Shown in pieces: positions 1-9,908 of a stretch of DNA of 64,000 nt; the stretch's first letter is position 1; each line of letters opens with the position of its first letter. This DNA is from AAA044-D11 sp965268555 (GTDB lineage Bacteria; Actinomycetota; Actinomycetes; Nanopelagicales; Nanopelagicaceae): NCBI GenBank assembly GCA_965268555.1, contig OZ254174.1, forward strand, positions 1,240,001 to 1,304,000, given 5' to 3'. Position numbers and translations under genes: made by a program. Below the pieces are notes generated by a model. It saw only the letters and a program-made list of their open reading frames with translations, ran no database searches and was not told the origin of the DNA.

Positions 1-527
1 GCGCTGAAATTAATTTGGCAAATGGTGAGGTAATTCCAGCTGAGGTAACAATTTGGGCTGCTGGCGTTAAAGGTGAACCAGTAATTGAGAAGCTCTCACT
101 TCCGATGGATGGAAATCGATTGCAGGTTTATCCAACAATGGCAGTTGCAAATTATCCAAACATTTGGGGCGTCGGAGATGTTTCCGGTGCGAAATCTAAA
201 GATGGCCGTTTCTTGCCAATGGTTGCACCTGTCGCAATGCAGCAAGGAAGATTTGTTGCCGAACAGATTCTGCGCCGCGAAAAAGGGTTAGAACTTCGAG
301 ATTTCAAATATAAAGATAAGGGTTCCATGGCGACAATCGGCCGCCACAAAGCCGTTGTAGAAGTGCGCAATATTAGATTTTCTGGTTATCCAGCTTGGGC
401 CACTTGGCTCTTCCTTCACCTCTTCTATTTAATGGGTGGTCGAAATCGCATCGGTACCATCGCAGATTGGTGTTGGAATTACTTCACCTTTGATCGCGGC
501 AATCGCCACATCATGGATTCGATGTAA
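1..527 (+). CDS. ndh: Type II NADH dehydrogenase (NDH-2), C-terminal part
   Basis: The frame is open to the left edge (first full codon at base 3), so only about the last 175 residues are present. NDH-2 is a single-subunit flavoprotein that passes electrons from NADH to quinone at the inner face of the membrane without pumping protons. Seen here: the TIWAAGV segment that follows the NADH domain, the FAD-contacting YPNIWGVGD motif, the KGSMATIGR segment, and a C-terminal amphipathic, Trp-rich membrane anchor ending in NYFTFDRGNR. These match actinobacterial NDH-2 closely. The stop is followed three bases later by the ATG of the next gene, so the two are probably co-transcribed. The N-terminal FAD-binding domain lies outside the window. 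Confidence 0.9.
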   Translation, partial: AEINLANGEVIPAEVTIWAAGVKGEPVIEKLSLPMDGNRLQVYPTMAVANYPNIWGVGDVSGAKSKDGRFLPMVAPVAMQQGRFVAEQILRREKGLELRDFKYKDKGSMATIGRHKAVVEVRNIRFSGYPAWATWLFLHLFYLMGGRNRIGTIADWCWNYFTFDRGNRHIMDSM

Positions 528-530
528 TAA

Positions 531-1349
531 ATGCTTAAATTAAAGCGCGGTTATTTAGATCTTCGTGGTCATCAAGTGTGGTCTGCGACTGGAAGAACTT
601 TTGGTAAAAAGATTGGACCAGTTCTACTTATGCATGGCGGCTTAAGTTCGACTGAAAGTTGGGATTACACCGTAATTCCTGCGGTCCAACGCACTCACGA
701 AATTTTTGCATATGACCGAAGCGCCCATGGCCGCACTGCAAGTCGCGAAGGTTTTTATCACTTTGATTTTCAAACCGATGAAGCAATTGCCTACATTGAA
801 GATGTAATCAAAGAGCCAGCGCATTTAATTGGTTGGAGCGATGGTGGAATTATTTCGCTCATGGTCGCGCTAAAGCGCCCAGATTTAGTTAAGTCAATTG
901 TTGCCATAGGAACCAACTATCACTTCGACAGTGGATTAACACTTGTTGAAGAAAATCCTGAAATCGTTATTAGCGAAGATGATGCCGCGAAATTTGCACT
1001 ACGTTCGCCGGACCCAGCACATATGCAAGAAATAATTATTCGAAAAGCATATGAAGTCTGGAATTCAGAACCAACCATGACAACTGCACAACTTTCACGA
1101 ATTACTTGTCCAGTCTTAGTTTTAACGGGAGATGATGAACCATTTTCAAATCATCACACAATTGAACTTTATGAAGCTATCCCAAATGGCCGCCTAGCAA
1201 TAGTTCCCGGAACTTCGCACTTCGTAGTAAAAGAAAATAGCAAGATGGTTCAATCCTTGATTAAAGAGTTCTATAAAAATTTAGATTACCCAATGACAAT
1301 CTGGCCTCGGCTTCGCAAAGAACAGAGTGAGAAGTTAAAAGAGCAGTAG
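531..1349 (+). CDS. Alpha/beta-fold hydrolase
   Basis: A 272-residue alpha/beta hydrolase. The oxyanion-hole HGG is at residues 35-37, the nucleophile elbow GWSDGG puts the catalytic Ser at 103, the acid is Asp201 or Asp202 in LTGDDEPF, and the His is 230 in GTSHF. There is no signal peptide, so it should act in the cytoplasm. It resembles the broad group that includes 3-oxoadipate enol-lactonase-like and haloperoxidase-like enzymes; the substrate cannot be read from the sequence. It starts 3 nt after the NDH-2 stop and its end overlaps the end of the convergent LuxR gene by 15 nt. Confidence 0.85.
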   Translation: MLKLKRGYLDLRGHQVWSATGRTFGKKIGPVLLMHGGLSSTESWDYTVIPAVQRTHEIFAYDRSAHGRTASREGFYHFDFQTDEAIAYIEDVIKEPAHLIGWSDGGIISLMVALKRPDLVKSIVAIGTNYHFDSGLTLVEENPEIVISEDDAAKFALRSPDPAHMQEIIIRKAYEVWNSEPTMTTAQLSRITCPVLVLTGDDEPFSNHHTIELYEAIPNGRLAIVPGTSHFVVKENSKMVQSLIKEFYKNLDYPMTIWPRLRKEQSEKLKEQ

Positions 1350-3866
1350 CTCGCGACCTTTTTCTACCGCACTCTCTCGACAATCTGCACCAAGCTTCTT
1401 ATAGACATTCTTGAGGTGCGTCTTAATTGTGTTATTTGAAATATGTAGATTTGCAGCAATCTGTGAGATTGGCAGGCCAGTGGAGAGCCGGTTCAGAATT
1501 TCTATCTCACGCTTCGTAAGTGAATTCTCTGGCCTGCCGCTCTTACTGTTTGATGTTGCCATTCGATCCCGCAGAGTTTTCGCGATTTGTTCCATATAAA
1601 CAGTTGGATGGGTTGCCGCATATTTAAGTAGAAATTCGTGAAACTTTGGACTTTGAATCAGCAGCATTTGTTTAAAGCCATGGGTCATAACTATCGCCAT
1701 CGCTTTCTCCATATGCTCCTCTGCCACTTTTGGGCGTTCCAAGTTCATGTTTACCAAAAGAATATTGAAAATTAATTTTTCACGAGGATTTCTAGTAGTT
1801 AAATTTGCAAGCGCTGCTTTTGCTGCTTCGCCACCTTTTCGAAGTTCAATTACAGATGCCACAATTGCGACTGTTGGTCTGATTGGTGTTCGATAAACAA
1901 TTTCAGCTACTCGCTCGAAATCATTAAGCAAAGCTCTGATAATTAACTCATGCTCGTCAATAACTCTGAATATATCTTGATGATATTTCGGAATATTGAG
2001 TTCGTCACGAATTTTGCGAATACGTTGTAGACCACCTGTTGAGCGGCCAAGTTGAGCCTCAATTAGACCAAGTTTTGCTTCAAACGCGGCCTGCCAAGAG
2101 GTAACGTGAAACTTCTTAACGTCTTCGCTATAACTTTCTATTAAATCAATAGCGGTCTTTTCGTCACATATTTCTCGCAATACTTCTGCCACGCAATAAA
2201 CCATGTCATATGGCGACCAAACTCCAGTTGCACCAACTCTTTTTGTCTCTTGAATTACAAATCTCGCCTGATCTAGCGCATCTTGTAGTCGACCGTCTGC
2301 CAAAGCAAATAACGCTTCGATTGCTGGTTGATGAAGTGTGGACTCTGAGGGATCAGGGGGCGGCATAGTTCTGGATTCCTCAACGATTTTGATTAGTTCG
2401 TCCAAATCCTCCATCAAGAAGGCTGCATTTGCCGCCATTCGAAGTGAGAATAACGATTTTGAAGATTTAGCTACCGAGTTATTTAGCTCTAGAACTTTGC
2501 TTAAGTTTCCAAGACCCAGTGCATACCGACTCTCCATCACCAACAAATCGCATTCGACTTTCTCAAAAATTCCAGCAGCTCGTGAAGTAATCTCTAGTCC
2601 TTTTATCTTTACCGATAATTCCTCAAGTGTTCCAAATGCCATGGCCGAAAAAGCTCTCGTTAGCTCTTTTCCTGCCTCGCCTATTTCCAAGTACTTACTT
2701 ATCAGATCAATATCCTTTAAAACCCCATCAACATCAGATCCCCAAAGCAATTGGCGAACATGCAGAGCAATAAGTTCTTTAGCTCTCTTGGTATCTCCAA
2801 TTTCCTCTAGCAGTTTTATGGCAGCCACAAGGCGACCAGTATTGATCTTAACTTCAATTGTCTTTGATTTTATTTCGTTAGTTCGAACAGAATCTTTTTT
2901 AAGTTCTTCTTTAATTGCGTTCCGAATTAGCTCATTAATTTCAAAGGCTTCCCCATCATTTCCAACTTTTCTAACAAATATTCCTTCCGACGCAAGTCTT
3001 TCAAAGCTCTGAAGTTTGCTCGCATTATTTAGGATAAGAGATGCTTGCTCTTTGGAGATGTTTGCAAAATAGGTTAATTGTTCGATTATTTCGTAAATTT
3101 CAGAATCTAAGTTATTTAGCGTTGAGGCAACTAGCATCTGGCTATCAAGAAAGTCAGCACTTACTGCTTTGCCAGAATTGCTTAGTGTTTTAATGGTCAT
3201 CAATACACCTGCGGGCCAATTTTGAACATTCCACAATATCTCGCGATGTTTTTCATAATCGACGCCATAGTTGGTTGCTAAAACCTCAACTTCTTCATCA
3301 GTGAAAGCTAAATCTATTGGTTTCAACATGTGAAAAGCATCGATTGAAATAGCTCTTGCATAATTTATTGGTGGCAAATTATTTCTGGTATATAAAGTTC
3401 TTAAATTCTCTGGAACAAGTTCAGCCCATTGTTGGGTAAATACTTGATTTTCAGGATTTATGTTATGCGATCCGTCTGCAATGAAGTTGACATCAAAGCC
3501 AATTGTCGCAATCTCATTTGCAAATTCAATCACTGCTTTATGTGAATCAAATTTTTCTGTTCGATATTTTTCAATCCATGGTGCTGCATCTGGCTTGAAT
3601 CTACGAAGCGATGAAACGCAGTGGAAAACTAAATCCTTAAAGGAATCTGATAGAACTGGGGTGTACCAAATGGTGCGATCTGGGTGCATTGCCGCCCATT
3701 GGGCAGCCAAAATAGTTTTTCCGAAGCCACTTGGTGCTATTGCAATTAAGGCTTGTGGTGCTGGCTTTTCTAATATTTCTAAAATTGATTTACGATGAAT
3801 AAATTGAGGTGGGACGGTTGGTGGGGTGATTCGAGTTAGCGAAACCCCAGGCAAAATGTCGTACAC
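1335..3866 (-). CDS. MalT-like LuxR-family transcriptional regulator (STAND ATPase)
   Basis: An 843-residue regulator of the large ATP-binding LuxR (LAL/MalT) type. The N-terminal ATPase has a Walker A motif APSGFGKT at residues 44-51. A long helical, TPR-like middle follows, and a LuxR helix-turn-helix begins near residue 780 (LTKREIEIL ... NTIKTHLKNVYKKL). Such proteins bind an inducer through the helical region and activate transcription as ATP-dependent oligomers. Translation probably starts at GTG 3866, preceded by the purine-rich AGGGGGTG. It lies 72 bp downstream of the GMC oxidoreductase gene on the same strand, so it may control that gene or itself. Target and inducer are unknown. 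Confidence 0.85.
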   Translation of the reverse strand: MYDILPGVSLTRITPPTVPPQFIHRKSILEILEKPAPQALIAIAPSGFGKTILAAQWAAMHPDRTIWYTPVLSDSFKDLVFHCVSSLRRFKPDAAPWIEKYRTEKFDSHKAVIEFANEIATIGFDVNFIADGSHNINPENQVFTQQWAELVPENLRTLYTRNNLPPINYARAISIDAFHMLKPIDLAFTDEEVEVLATNYGVDYEKHREILWNVQNWPAGVLMTIKTLSNSGKAVSADFLDSQMLVASTLNNLDSEIYEIIEQLTYFANISKEQASLILNNASKLQSFERLASEGIFVRKVGNDGEAFEINELIRNAIKEELKKDSVRTNEIKSKTIEVKINTGRLVAAIKLLEEIGDTKRAKELIALHVRQLLWGSDVDGVLKDIDLISKYLEIGEAGKELTRAFSAMAFGTLEELSVKIKGLEITSRAAGIFEKVECDLLVMESRYALGLGNLSKVLELNNSVAKSSKSLFSLRMAANAAFLMEDLDELIKIVEESRTMPPPDPSESTLHQPAIEALFALADGRLQDALDQARFVIQETKRVGATGVWSPYDMVYCVAEVLREICDEKTAIDLIESYSEDVKKFHVTSWQAAFEAKLGLIEAQLGRSTGGLQRIRKIRDELNIPKYHQDIFRVIDEHELIIRALLNDFERVAEIVYRTPIRPTVAIVASVIELRKGGEAAKAALANLTTRNPREKLIFNILLVNMNLERPKVAEEHMEKAMAIVMTHGFKQMLLIQSPKFHEFLLKYAATHPTVYMEQIAKTLRDRMATSNSKSGRPENSLTKREIEILNRLSTGLPISQIAANLHISNNTIKTHLKNVYKKLGADCRESAVEKGRELLLF

Positions 3867-3883
3867 ACAATCACCCCCTAGTA

Positions 3884-3908
3884 GGGTGAAATGGTTTCAT
3901 GGGGTGAA
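3884..3908. promoter_or_regulatory. Direct repeats GGGTGAA upstream of the LuxR gene
   Basis: Two copies of GGGTGAA, at 3884-3890 and 3902-3908, are 18 bp apart (start to start) in the 72-bp gap between the GMC oxidoreductase and LuxR genes. CACCC (3872-3876) also pairs with GGGTG (3884-3888). Spacing near two helical turns suits an activator site, but this is an observation only. Confidence 0.25.
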
Positions 3909-3938
3909 GAGTTTGCATAGACACTGTGCGCCTAAAAC

Positions 3939-5615
3939 TTAGATATCACCTATTAACTCACCCATGGCACCTTTTGGAACAACTGGGTGATGTGGGAACT
4001 CGGAAGCCACTTTTCTATAAGGCTGACCTTGTGCCGGACGCGGATCTATCTCACCTTTATTTGGCCACATTGAAATTGCGCGTTCTGCTTGCGCAGTAAT
4101 TGTTAGTGAAGGATTAACACCAAGGTTCGCAGTAACACTTGCGCCATCGACGACATGAAGTGTTGGGTAATTCCAAACTCGATGATACGGATCGATGACT
4201 CCGGTTTCTTGGCTATCTCCGATTACACAACCACCAACAAAGTGCGCCGTAAATGGTGCGCCAATTAAATCTCCAATATGTCCGCCCGCGATGCCGCCAT
4301 TCTTTTCGGCAATCCTGCGCACAACTTCATTGGCGGCCGGGATATATGTGGCATTTGGGATTGCACTGTCATTCTCAGAAGTTAAGCGCTTACCAAGAAA
4401 AGTGCGTTTCATTGTTACGGATAAAGCTGAGTCAACATTCTGCATTACCAGGGCAATAACAGTTCGCTCGCTCCATTTTCGAACATTCAGTACCCGGGCC
4501 AGCATTGAAGGATGGCGAACCACCGTACGAAGCCATTGCCTACGTCGATCTTTCGGATTTTTGCCATCGGTCATAATTGTTTGAAGCAAACCCATCGCGT
4601 TGCTGCCGATGCCGTATCTAACAGGCTCGACATGGGTGTGGTCATCTGGAAAGAATGATGAGGTGATTGCAGAGCCCTTGCTGTAATCAACTTTGTTGTC
4701 CTGCATAAGTGCACCAGTAAGTGCTTCACTATTTGTCCGTGATAATTTGCCAAGTGCCGCTGAAAGTTTTGGCAAGAAACCATCGCTCTTCATTCGGTGC
4801 AGCAACTTCTGGGTGTTGTAAGTCCCGGCCGCGACAATTACTTGGTTGGCAGTGAATACGCGCTTTCGCCCAATCCAGGATGAACTTTTTCGAGCATAAA
4901 TTTTCCAACTGCCATTGAGCTGTTGTTCAATTTTTGTCACGGTATGTTCGGCAAATACCTGTGCACCGGCACCTTCAGCGAGCCCAAGATAATTTTTAGG
5001 CAGCGTATTTTTTGCATTGAATCTGCATCCAGTCATACATGCACCACATTGCATACAACCATTTCGTTGTGGACCCTTGCCACCAAAGAATGGATCTGCA
5101 CTTGGTACACCAGGACCATCACCAAAATAAACACCAAGTGGCGCCATCCTAAATGTGTGCCCAACGCCCATCTCGATTGCAACTTCTTTCATCGCAGCAT
5201 CAGATGGTGAGAAATATGGATTATCTGCGACGCCTAACATCCGTGATGCCTGGTCATACCAAGGAAGTAGTTCTGATTTCCAATCAGTTATATGTTTCCA
5301 TTGCTTATCATTGAAATAAGTATCGGGTGGAATATATAAAGTGTTTGCGTAAACAAGAGATCCACCACCAACGCCAGCACCAGCAAGTACTAATACATCT
5401 GGAAGTGCATGAATTCGCTGAATTCCTCGCAGCCCTAACCTTGGTGCATATAGAAATTTAGTTAATCGCCAAGAAGTTTTAGGAAAATCTTTATCAGTGA
5501 ATCTGCGACCGGCTTCTAAAACACAAACGCGATAATTTTTTTCAGTCAAACGCAGTGCACTTACTGATCCGCCAAAACCAGAACCAATAATTACGACATC
5601 GAAATCGCGTTCCAT
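3939..5615 (-). CDS. GMC-family FAD oxidoreductase (cholesterol-oxidase-like)
   Basis: A 558-residue flavoprotein of the glucose-methanol-choline superfamily. The FAD-binding Rossmann motif GSGFGGSVSALRL is at residues 11-23, a second FAD segment GAGVGGGSLVYAN at 79-91, and the C-terminal GMC segment VDGASVTANLGVNPS near the end. Four cysteines spaced C187-x2-C190-x2-C193-x3-C197 are typical of the ChoD-like branch, though their role is not established. It should oxidise an alcohol, possibly a sterol or other hydrophobic substrate; the substrate is inferred from family only. No signal peptide is seen. It is followed by the LuxR regulator gene. Confidence 0.82.
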   Translation of the reverse strand: MERDFDVVIIGSGFGGSVSALRLTEKNYRVCVLEAGRRFTDKDFPKTSWRLTKFLYAPRLGLRGIQRIHALPDVLVLAGAGVGGGSLVYANTLYIPPDTYFNDKQWKHITDWKSELLPWYDQASRMLGVADNPYFSPSDAAMKEVAIEMGVGHTFRMAPLGVYFGDGPGVPSADPFFGGKGPQRNGCMQCGACMTGCRFNAKNTLPKNYLGLAEGAGAQVFAEHTVTKIEQQLNGSWKIYARKSSSWIGRKRVFTANQVIVAAGTYNTQKLLHRMKSDGFLPKLSAALGKLSRTNSEALTGALMQDNKVDYSKGSAITSSFFPDDHTHVEPVRYGIGSNAMGLLQTIMTDGKNPKDRRRQWLRTVVRHPSMLARVLNVRKWSERTVIALVMQNVDSALSVTMKRTFLGKRLTSENDSAIPNATYIPAANEVVRRIAEKNGGIAGGHIGDLIGAPFTAHFVGGCVIGDSQETGVIDPYHRVWNYPTLHVVDGASVTANLGVNPSLTITAQAERAISMWPNKGEIDPRPAQGQPYRKVASEFPHHPVVPKGAMGELIGDI

Positions 5616-5665
5616 GGGTTATTCATACCAAAGTTGAAGGTTTAAGTGAATGAGTTTGAAATCAA

Positions 5666-5740
5666 TGGAGCCCCCCGTCAGGATTGAACTGACGACCTAC
5701 GCATTACAAGTGCGTTGCTCTACCACTGAGCTAGGGAGGC
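5666..5740 (-). tRNA. tRNA-Thr (anticodon TGT)
   Basis: Read on the minus strand this folds as a full cloverleaf. The acceptor 5' strand GCCTCCC pairs with GGGGGGC (one T-G wobble). The anticodon stem ACGCA/TGCGT encloses loop CTTGTAA (anticodon TGT, Thr), and the T arm is GTCAG-TTCAATC-CTGAC. The 3' end TCCA is encoded, so CCA is present in the gene. Confidence 0.96.
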
Positions 5741-5824
5741 CTGGTGCAGGGGTAATTATGACACGCAAAAACCACTCCTCTGAACCTGTTAAACCCTGCG
5801 GCAAATGCGGAGTATCTTCGGCAA

Positions 5825-6742
5825 ATGCGCCTTGGAGTATTAGATGTTGGGTCAAATACCGTTCATCTCCAAGTTGTTGATACACATCCGGGAGCCCGGC
5901 CAAATCCAACTTTCAATCATAAAGAAGAGCTCCGTTTGACTGAATATTTGGATGGCGAAAACAATATTTCTAAGGATGGCATCGCTGCTCTCCGAAATGC
6001 GATCAAGAATGCAATCGCACATTCAAAAAGTGCAAAGACTGAGGAGTTACTACCATTTGCAACTTCGGCGTTGCGCGAAGCGAGTAACGGTCCAGAAATT
6101 ATTTCAGATATAAACAAGGACTACGACATTGATCTTCAGGTATTAACTGGCGAAGAAGAGGCTAAGTTAACTTTTCTTGCCGCAAGACGATGGTTTGGTT
6201 GGTCAAGTGGCAGGCTTCTAGTTATTGATATCGGTGGTGGATCTTTAGAGATTGCATCGGGTGTTGATGAGTCACCGCAGGTTGCAGTTTCACTTCCACT
6301 TGGTGCATCAAGGCTTACTAAGAATCATTTGGAAGGCGATCCATTTACGGCTAAGAGCGTTAGAAATCTCCGAGATCATATTGAGAGTCAATTGGAATCT
6401 GTGCTTCCTTCTTTAGTTAAACATGAAGATTCTGATCGCGCAATTGCGACAAGTAAAACTCTGCGAACTCTCGCCAGACTTTGTGGCGATTGGTATGACG
6501 GTAATGGAAAGATAATTACATTAGATGCAATCAGAAAAATGTCTTCGCGACTTGCTGAAATGAATTCAGAAGAACGTACAAAGCTACCTGGCGTTTCCGC
6601 AAACAGAGCCCGTCAAATAGTTGCAGGCGCATTCGTGACTGAGAGTGTTATGCGCAATCTTGATTTAGAGAAGCTAGAGATCTGTCCATGGGCGCTTCGC
6701 GAAGGGCTGATTTTAAAATATATGGATTGGACCGAACACTAA
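5825..6742 (+). CDS. Ppx/GppA-family phosphatase (exopolyphosphatase)
   Basis: A 305-residue member of the Ppx/GppA family, which hydrolyses polyphosphate or pppGpp in the cytoplasm. Visible are the N-terminal phosphate loop DVGSNTVHL (residues 7-15), the GEEEAKLTF segment and the second ATPase-fold motif VIDIGGGSLEIA. It has only the two N-terminal lobes, like the short Ppx proteins of actinobacteria, and lacks the C-terminal HD extension of E. coli Ppx. Together with ppk (7643-9736), senX3-regX3 and phoU it places much of this region in phosphate metabolism. ATG 5825 begins directly with the MRLGVLDVGSN motif typical of the family. Confidence 0.88.
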   Translation: MRLGVLDVGSNTVHLQVVDTHPGARPNPTFNHKEELRLTEYLDGENNISKDGIAALRNAIKNAIAHSKSAKTEELLPFATSALREASNGPEIISDINKDYDIDLQVLTGEEEAKLTFLAARRWFGWSSGRLLVIDIGGGSLEIASGVDESPQVAVSLPLGASRLTKNHLEGDPFTAKSVRNLRDHIESQLESVLPSLVKHEDSDRAIATSKTLRTLARLCGDWYDGNGKIITLDAIRKMSSRLAEMNSEERTKLPGVSANRARQIVAGAFVTESVMRNLDLEKLEICPWALREGLILKYMDWTEH

Positions 6743-6743
6743 A

Positions 6744-7637
6744 TCAAACAGTTGGTGCTGAAATAACATCGATTTGTAGGCACCTTTTCTTACCTAGATA
6801 GATGACCCAAGCATCGCCTGGTCTTAATTTGTCATCAGGAAGATCAACCTCAGACTTCTTGCAGATTTTCTCAAGCATTCTAGGAAGTATCGGATTGTGA
6901 CCACAAAGCAGTACCGGAGATTCACTCTTTCGAACTACATCTGCCAACTCTTTTGCATAATCTAACGACTTCTCTCTGTTCTTTTCAAAGGTGTATTCGC
7001 TTAATTTGCTTGTGATTATTGGTTCGATACCGAGCGCTTTTGTGATTCCAATTATCGTGTCATAACAACGAACAGCATCTGAGGTATGGACCGCCGAGAC
7101 TTTAAAAACTTGATAAATTGCCAGCATTCTTCTGGCTTGAAGTTGTCCTAAATTATCTAGTGGACGATCTTCATCCCCACCTTGCCATTCACTTCTCGCT
7201 AGTGCTTTCGCATGGCGAAGCAATATCAATTTATTTGCATCATGAGGCGATTCCAGAAATTTCTCTAGAATTTCACGATCAGAATCTCTAGTTAACTTCT
7301 CTCTTGCAGAATCGACTTCATGCCATTCCAATAAATCCACTTCGTTATTAGGATGAAATGAAAATTCTTTGCTGAGAGATTTCGCGGCCCAATATTGAAC
7401 TTGTTTTGGACCGTCAATAGCTTCATATACAACTTCGCCTAAATAAGGACCGAATGCAATATCTAGACCGGTTTCTTCCATAATCTCTCGATAGGCACAA
7501 GAAATTGCTTCTTCTCCTTGATCAACTTTTCCTTTTGGAAAAGACCAATCGTCATATCGAGGACGATGAATTAGAGCTAGTTCAATTTTGGAATTTTCAT
7601 TTTTGCGCCATACAACTCCACCTGCGGCAAGAATCAT
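6744..7637 (-). CDS. mutT1: NUDIX hydrolase fused to SixA/histidine phosphatase (MutT1 type)
   Basis: A two-domain protein of 297 residues from ATG 7637. The N-terminal NUDIX domain has the box GKVDQGEE...REIMEETGL. The C-terminal histidine-phosphatase domain has the RHAK motif (LLRHAKALARSEW). In mycobacteria this architecture is MutT1, which removes 8-oxo-dGTP/8-oxo-GTP or dinucleoside polyphosphates. The gene follows ppk by 5 nt, the order known from mycobacteria. A TTG at 7664 would add nine residues, but ATG 7637 has GAGAGG at a suitable distance and gives MILAAGGVVW, the usual start. Sanitisation of oxidised nucleotides is inferred from family. Confidence 0.88.
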   Translation of the reverse strand: MILAAGGVVWRKNENSKIELALIHRPRYDDWSFPKGKVDQGEEAISCAYREIMEETGLDIAFGPYLGEVVYEAIDGPKQVQYWAAKSLSKEFSFHPNNEVDLLEWHEVDSAREKLTRDSDREILEKFLESPHDANKLILLRHAKALARSEWQGGDEDRPLDNLGQLQARRMLAIYQVFKVSAVHTSDAVRCYDTIIGITKALGIEPIITSKLSEYTFEKNREKSLDYAKELADVVRKSESPVLLCGHNPILPRMLEKICKKSEVDLPDDKLRPGDAWVIYLGKKRCLQIDVISAPTV

Positions 7638-7642
7638 TTGGT

Positions 7643-9736
7643 TCAACCTCTCGCTCGATACCAATTAATGACTTGCTGGTGCAAGTCATCTAACTTAGCT
7701 CCTGAAGCACTTTCGGTGATGCGATCCCAGCTTCCCGCTTTATTCATATGCCAACTTGATGTTGTCGGCGCCAAATAACTATCTAAGGCGCGAAGCAACA
7801 TGCGCTTATGATCATTCTGATTTATTTTTACCATGCTCTCGACTCTGCGATCGAGATTTCTGTGCATTAAATCGGCGCTGCCGATCCATAACTCATTTTC
7901 ACCGTTATTTAAGAAGTGGAAAATTCTTGAGTGTTCTAAGAATCTGCCTAAAATTGAGATGATGCGGATATTTTCTGAAAGCCCTGGAACTCCGCCCCTG
8001 ATTGCACAAATTCCACGAACTACAAGTTCGACTTGAACTCCCGCAGCCGAGGCCTTGTAAAGCAAATCAATGAACTCTTCATCCATTATTGAATTCAACT
8101 TCATGCGAATCAGCGCTGGCCTGCCTGCAAGTTTATTATCAATCTCTCTTTGAATAAGTTCTAGAAGTCCACTTCGCAAGGTTCTTGGAGCAACCAAAAG
8201 TCTTTCGAATGAAGTTTGTGGGGCAAATCCAGAGAGTTGATTGAATAGCTTGTTCACATCATCTCCGAGAACTGGATCCGAACTCAGAATTCCAAAATCT
8301 TCATACATGCGAGCGGTCTTAGGATTGTAATTTCCAGTTCCAATATGAACATAACGTCTAATCACGCCAAATTCTTGTCTTACGACTAGTGATAGTTTTG
8401 CGTGAGTTTTAAATCCAACAAGACCATAAACAACGTGCACACCTGCATCTTCAAGTTTTCTAGCCCATCGCACATTTGCTTGTTCGTCGAAGCGTGCACG
8501 AATTTCAATTACTGCGAGAACTTGCTTGCCGGCTTCAGCAGCTTCAATAAGGGCATCAATAATTGGTGAGTCACCTGAAGTCCGATACAACGTCTGCTTT
8601 ATTGCTAAGACTTGTGGGTCTGTCGCTGCAGCTTCAATAAAGCGAACTACCGATGAGCTAAAGGATTCATAAGGATGATGCAGAATGATTTCACGCCGTT
8701 TTAGCGCCTCAAAAAGCGCATCTGTTGAGTCTGGTTCAACATCGCGCAAATCCCACGCTACTTGATTTCTAAATGCCGGAAATTTTAAATCAGGGCGATC
8801 GATATCAGCGATCTGATTTAACCCAGTAAGGTCCAACGGTTCTGGATATTGACTTACATCTTCATCCTTAACACTCAACTCTTCTTTTAAGGTTTCTAAT
8901 AGTTCCACATCCATCCCAAAGCCGATTTCGAGTCTTACTGGTGGCCCAAATTTTCGCCTTAGTAACTCTTGTTCCATACTGGCAAGCAAATCTTCAGACT
9001 CTTCTTCTTCGAGCTCTAGATCTGCATTGCGAGTTATCCGGAATGTATATACATTCAAAACTTCCATACCTGGGAATAGCTCTGAAATATTTGCAGTTAT
9101 AACTTGTTCTAATGGAATGTATCGACGGTCATCACCAGTCGTTGTAACTACAAAACGCGGTAAATTCGAGGGAACTTTTACTCGAGCAAAGAGTTCTACG
9201 CCAGATTCTGGATTCTTAACAATTACGGCAAGGTTTAATGAAAGGCCGGATATGTATGGGAATGGATGAGACGGGTCGATTGCGAGTGGAGTTAGAACAG
9301 GAAATATTTGATTATTGAAAATCTCAGTAGCAAGTAACTTCTCTTGATTATTCAACTCATCCCAACGGACAATATTGATTCCTTCTTTAGATAGTTTTAA
9401 GTGAACATCTTCATGAAAACATTTTGTTTTCCGCTCAATTAACTCTTGAGTTTTAGTAGAAAGCAAGTTCATTAACTCATTAGGAGTCAAACCTGCTGTG
9501 TTTGGTTTAGTAACACCAGCTTCTAATTTGCGTTTAAGAGTAGCCACTCTGATCATGTAAAAATCATCAAGGTTTGACGAGAAGATTGCTAAGAATCGGC
9601 AACGTTCTAGTAAGGGAATTGTTTTATCTTCTGCAAGTTCTAGAACGCGTTGATTAAAATCTAGCCAACTCAACTCCCGATCGACCAAGATTTCTCTGGG
9701 ATTAGTCACCAAAATTGGGTGCTGCTGGGGAGTCAT
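7643..9736 (-). CDS. ppk1: Polyphosphate kinase 1
   Basis: A 697-residue PPK1, which reversibly polymerises ATP gamma-phosphate into polyphosphate. The N-terminal domain starts with the characteristic RELSWLDFNQRVLELAED. Later come AIKQTLYRTSGDSP, the catalytic-His region VHIGTGNYNPKTARMYEDFG, and the second conserved His segment RFLEHSRIFHF. The length is normal for the family. The downstream NUDIX/phosphatase gene starts 5 nt after the stop. A weak PHO-box-like sequence lies just upstream. Confidence 0.96.
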   Translation of the reverse strand: MTPQQHPILVTNPREILVDRELSWLDFNQRVLELAEDKTIPLLERCRFLAIFSSNLDDFYMIRVATLKRKLEAGVTKPNTAGLTPNELMNLLSTKTQELIERKTKCFHEDVHLKLSKEGINIVRWDELNNQEKLLATEIFNNQIFPVLTPLAIDPSHPFPYISGLSLNLAVIVKNPESGVELFARVKVPSNLPRFVVTTTGDDRRYIPLEQVITANISELFPGMEVLNVYTFRITRNADLELEEEESEDLLASMEQELLRRKFGPPVRLEIGFGMDVELLETLKEELSVKDEDVSQYPEPLDLTGLNQIADIDRPDLKFPAFRNQVAWDLRDVEPDSTDALFEALKRREIILHHPYESFSSSVVRFIEAAATDPQVLAIKQTLYRTSGDSPIIDALIEAAEAGKQVLAVIEIRARFDEQANVRWARKLEDAGVHVVYGLVGFKTHAKLSLVVRQEFGVIRRYVHIGTGNYNPKTARMYEDFGILSSDPVLGDDVNKLFNQLSGFAPQTSFERLLVAPRTLRSGLLELIQREIDNKLAGRPALIRMKLNSIMDEEFIDLLYKASAAGVQVELVVRGICAIRGGVPGLSENIRIISILGRFLEHSRIFHFLNNGENELWIGSADLMHRNLDRRVESMVKINQNDHKRMLLRALDSYLAPTTSSWHMNKAGSWDRITESASGAKLDDLHQQVINWYRARG

Positions 9737-9908
9737 TGCAACATTCTGGACTGCCTAGATGAACAAGCGGTAACCGGAGGGTTATCTCCGCACAAAACAT
9801 CTTAGGAATGACCACCCTTTTGTTCACCCCAAAAAGTCTTTCCTCAAGACCGCACCAGGTCTAAAGTCAAACTCCCCTAGATACGCAGTTGATGGCGAGG
9901 TTCGATAA

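Noticed and set aside
2338..3012. Antisense 224-residue open frame within the LuxR gene
   Set aside because: It is a Ser/Leu-rich shadow of the regulator with no family features and no start signal.
5759..5881. Small ORF starting MTRKNHSSEPVKPCGKCG that faintly resembles DUF2256 zinc proteins
   Set aside because: It overlaps the confident Ppx/GppA start by 57 nt in another frame, and the second Cys pair and Trp spacing do not fit.
9755..9775. PHO box before ppk1
   Set aside because: Repeat spacing and match are poorer than at phoU, and it lies only about 20 nt from the start codon, too close for a usual activator site.
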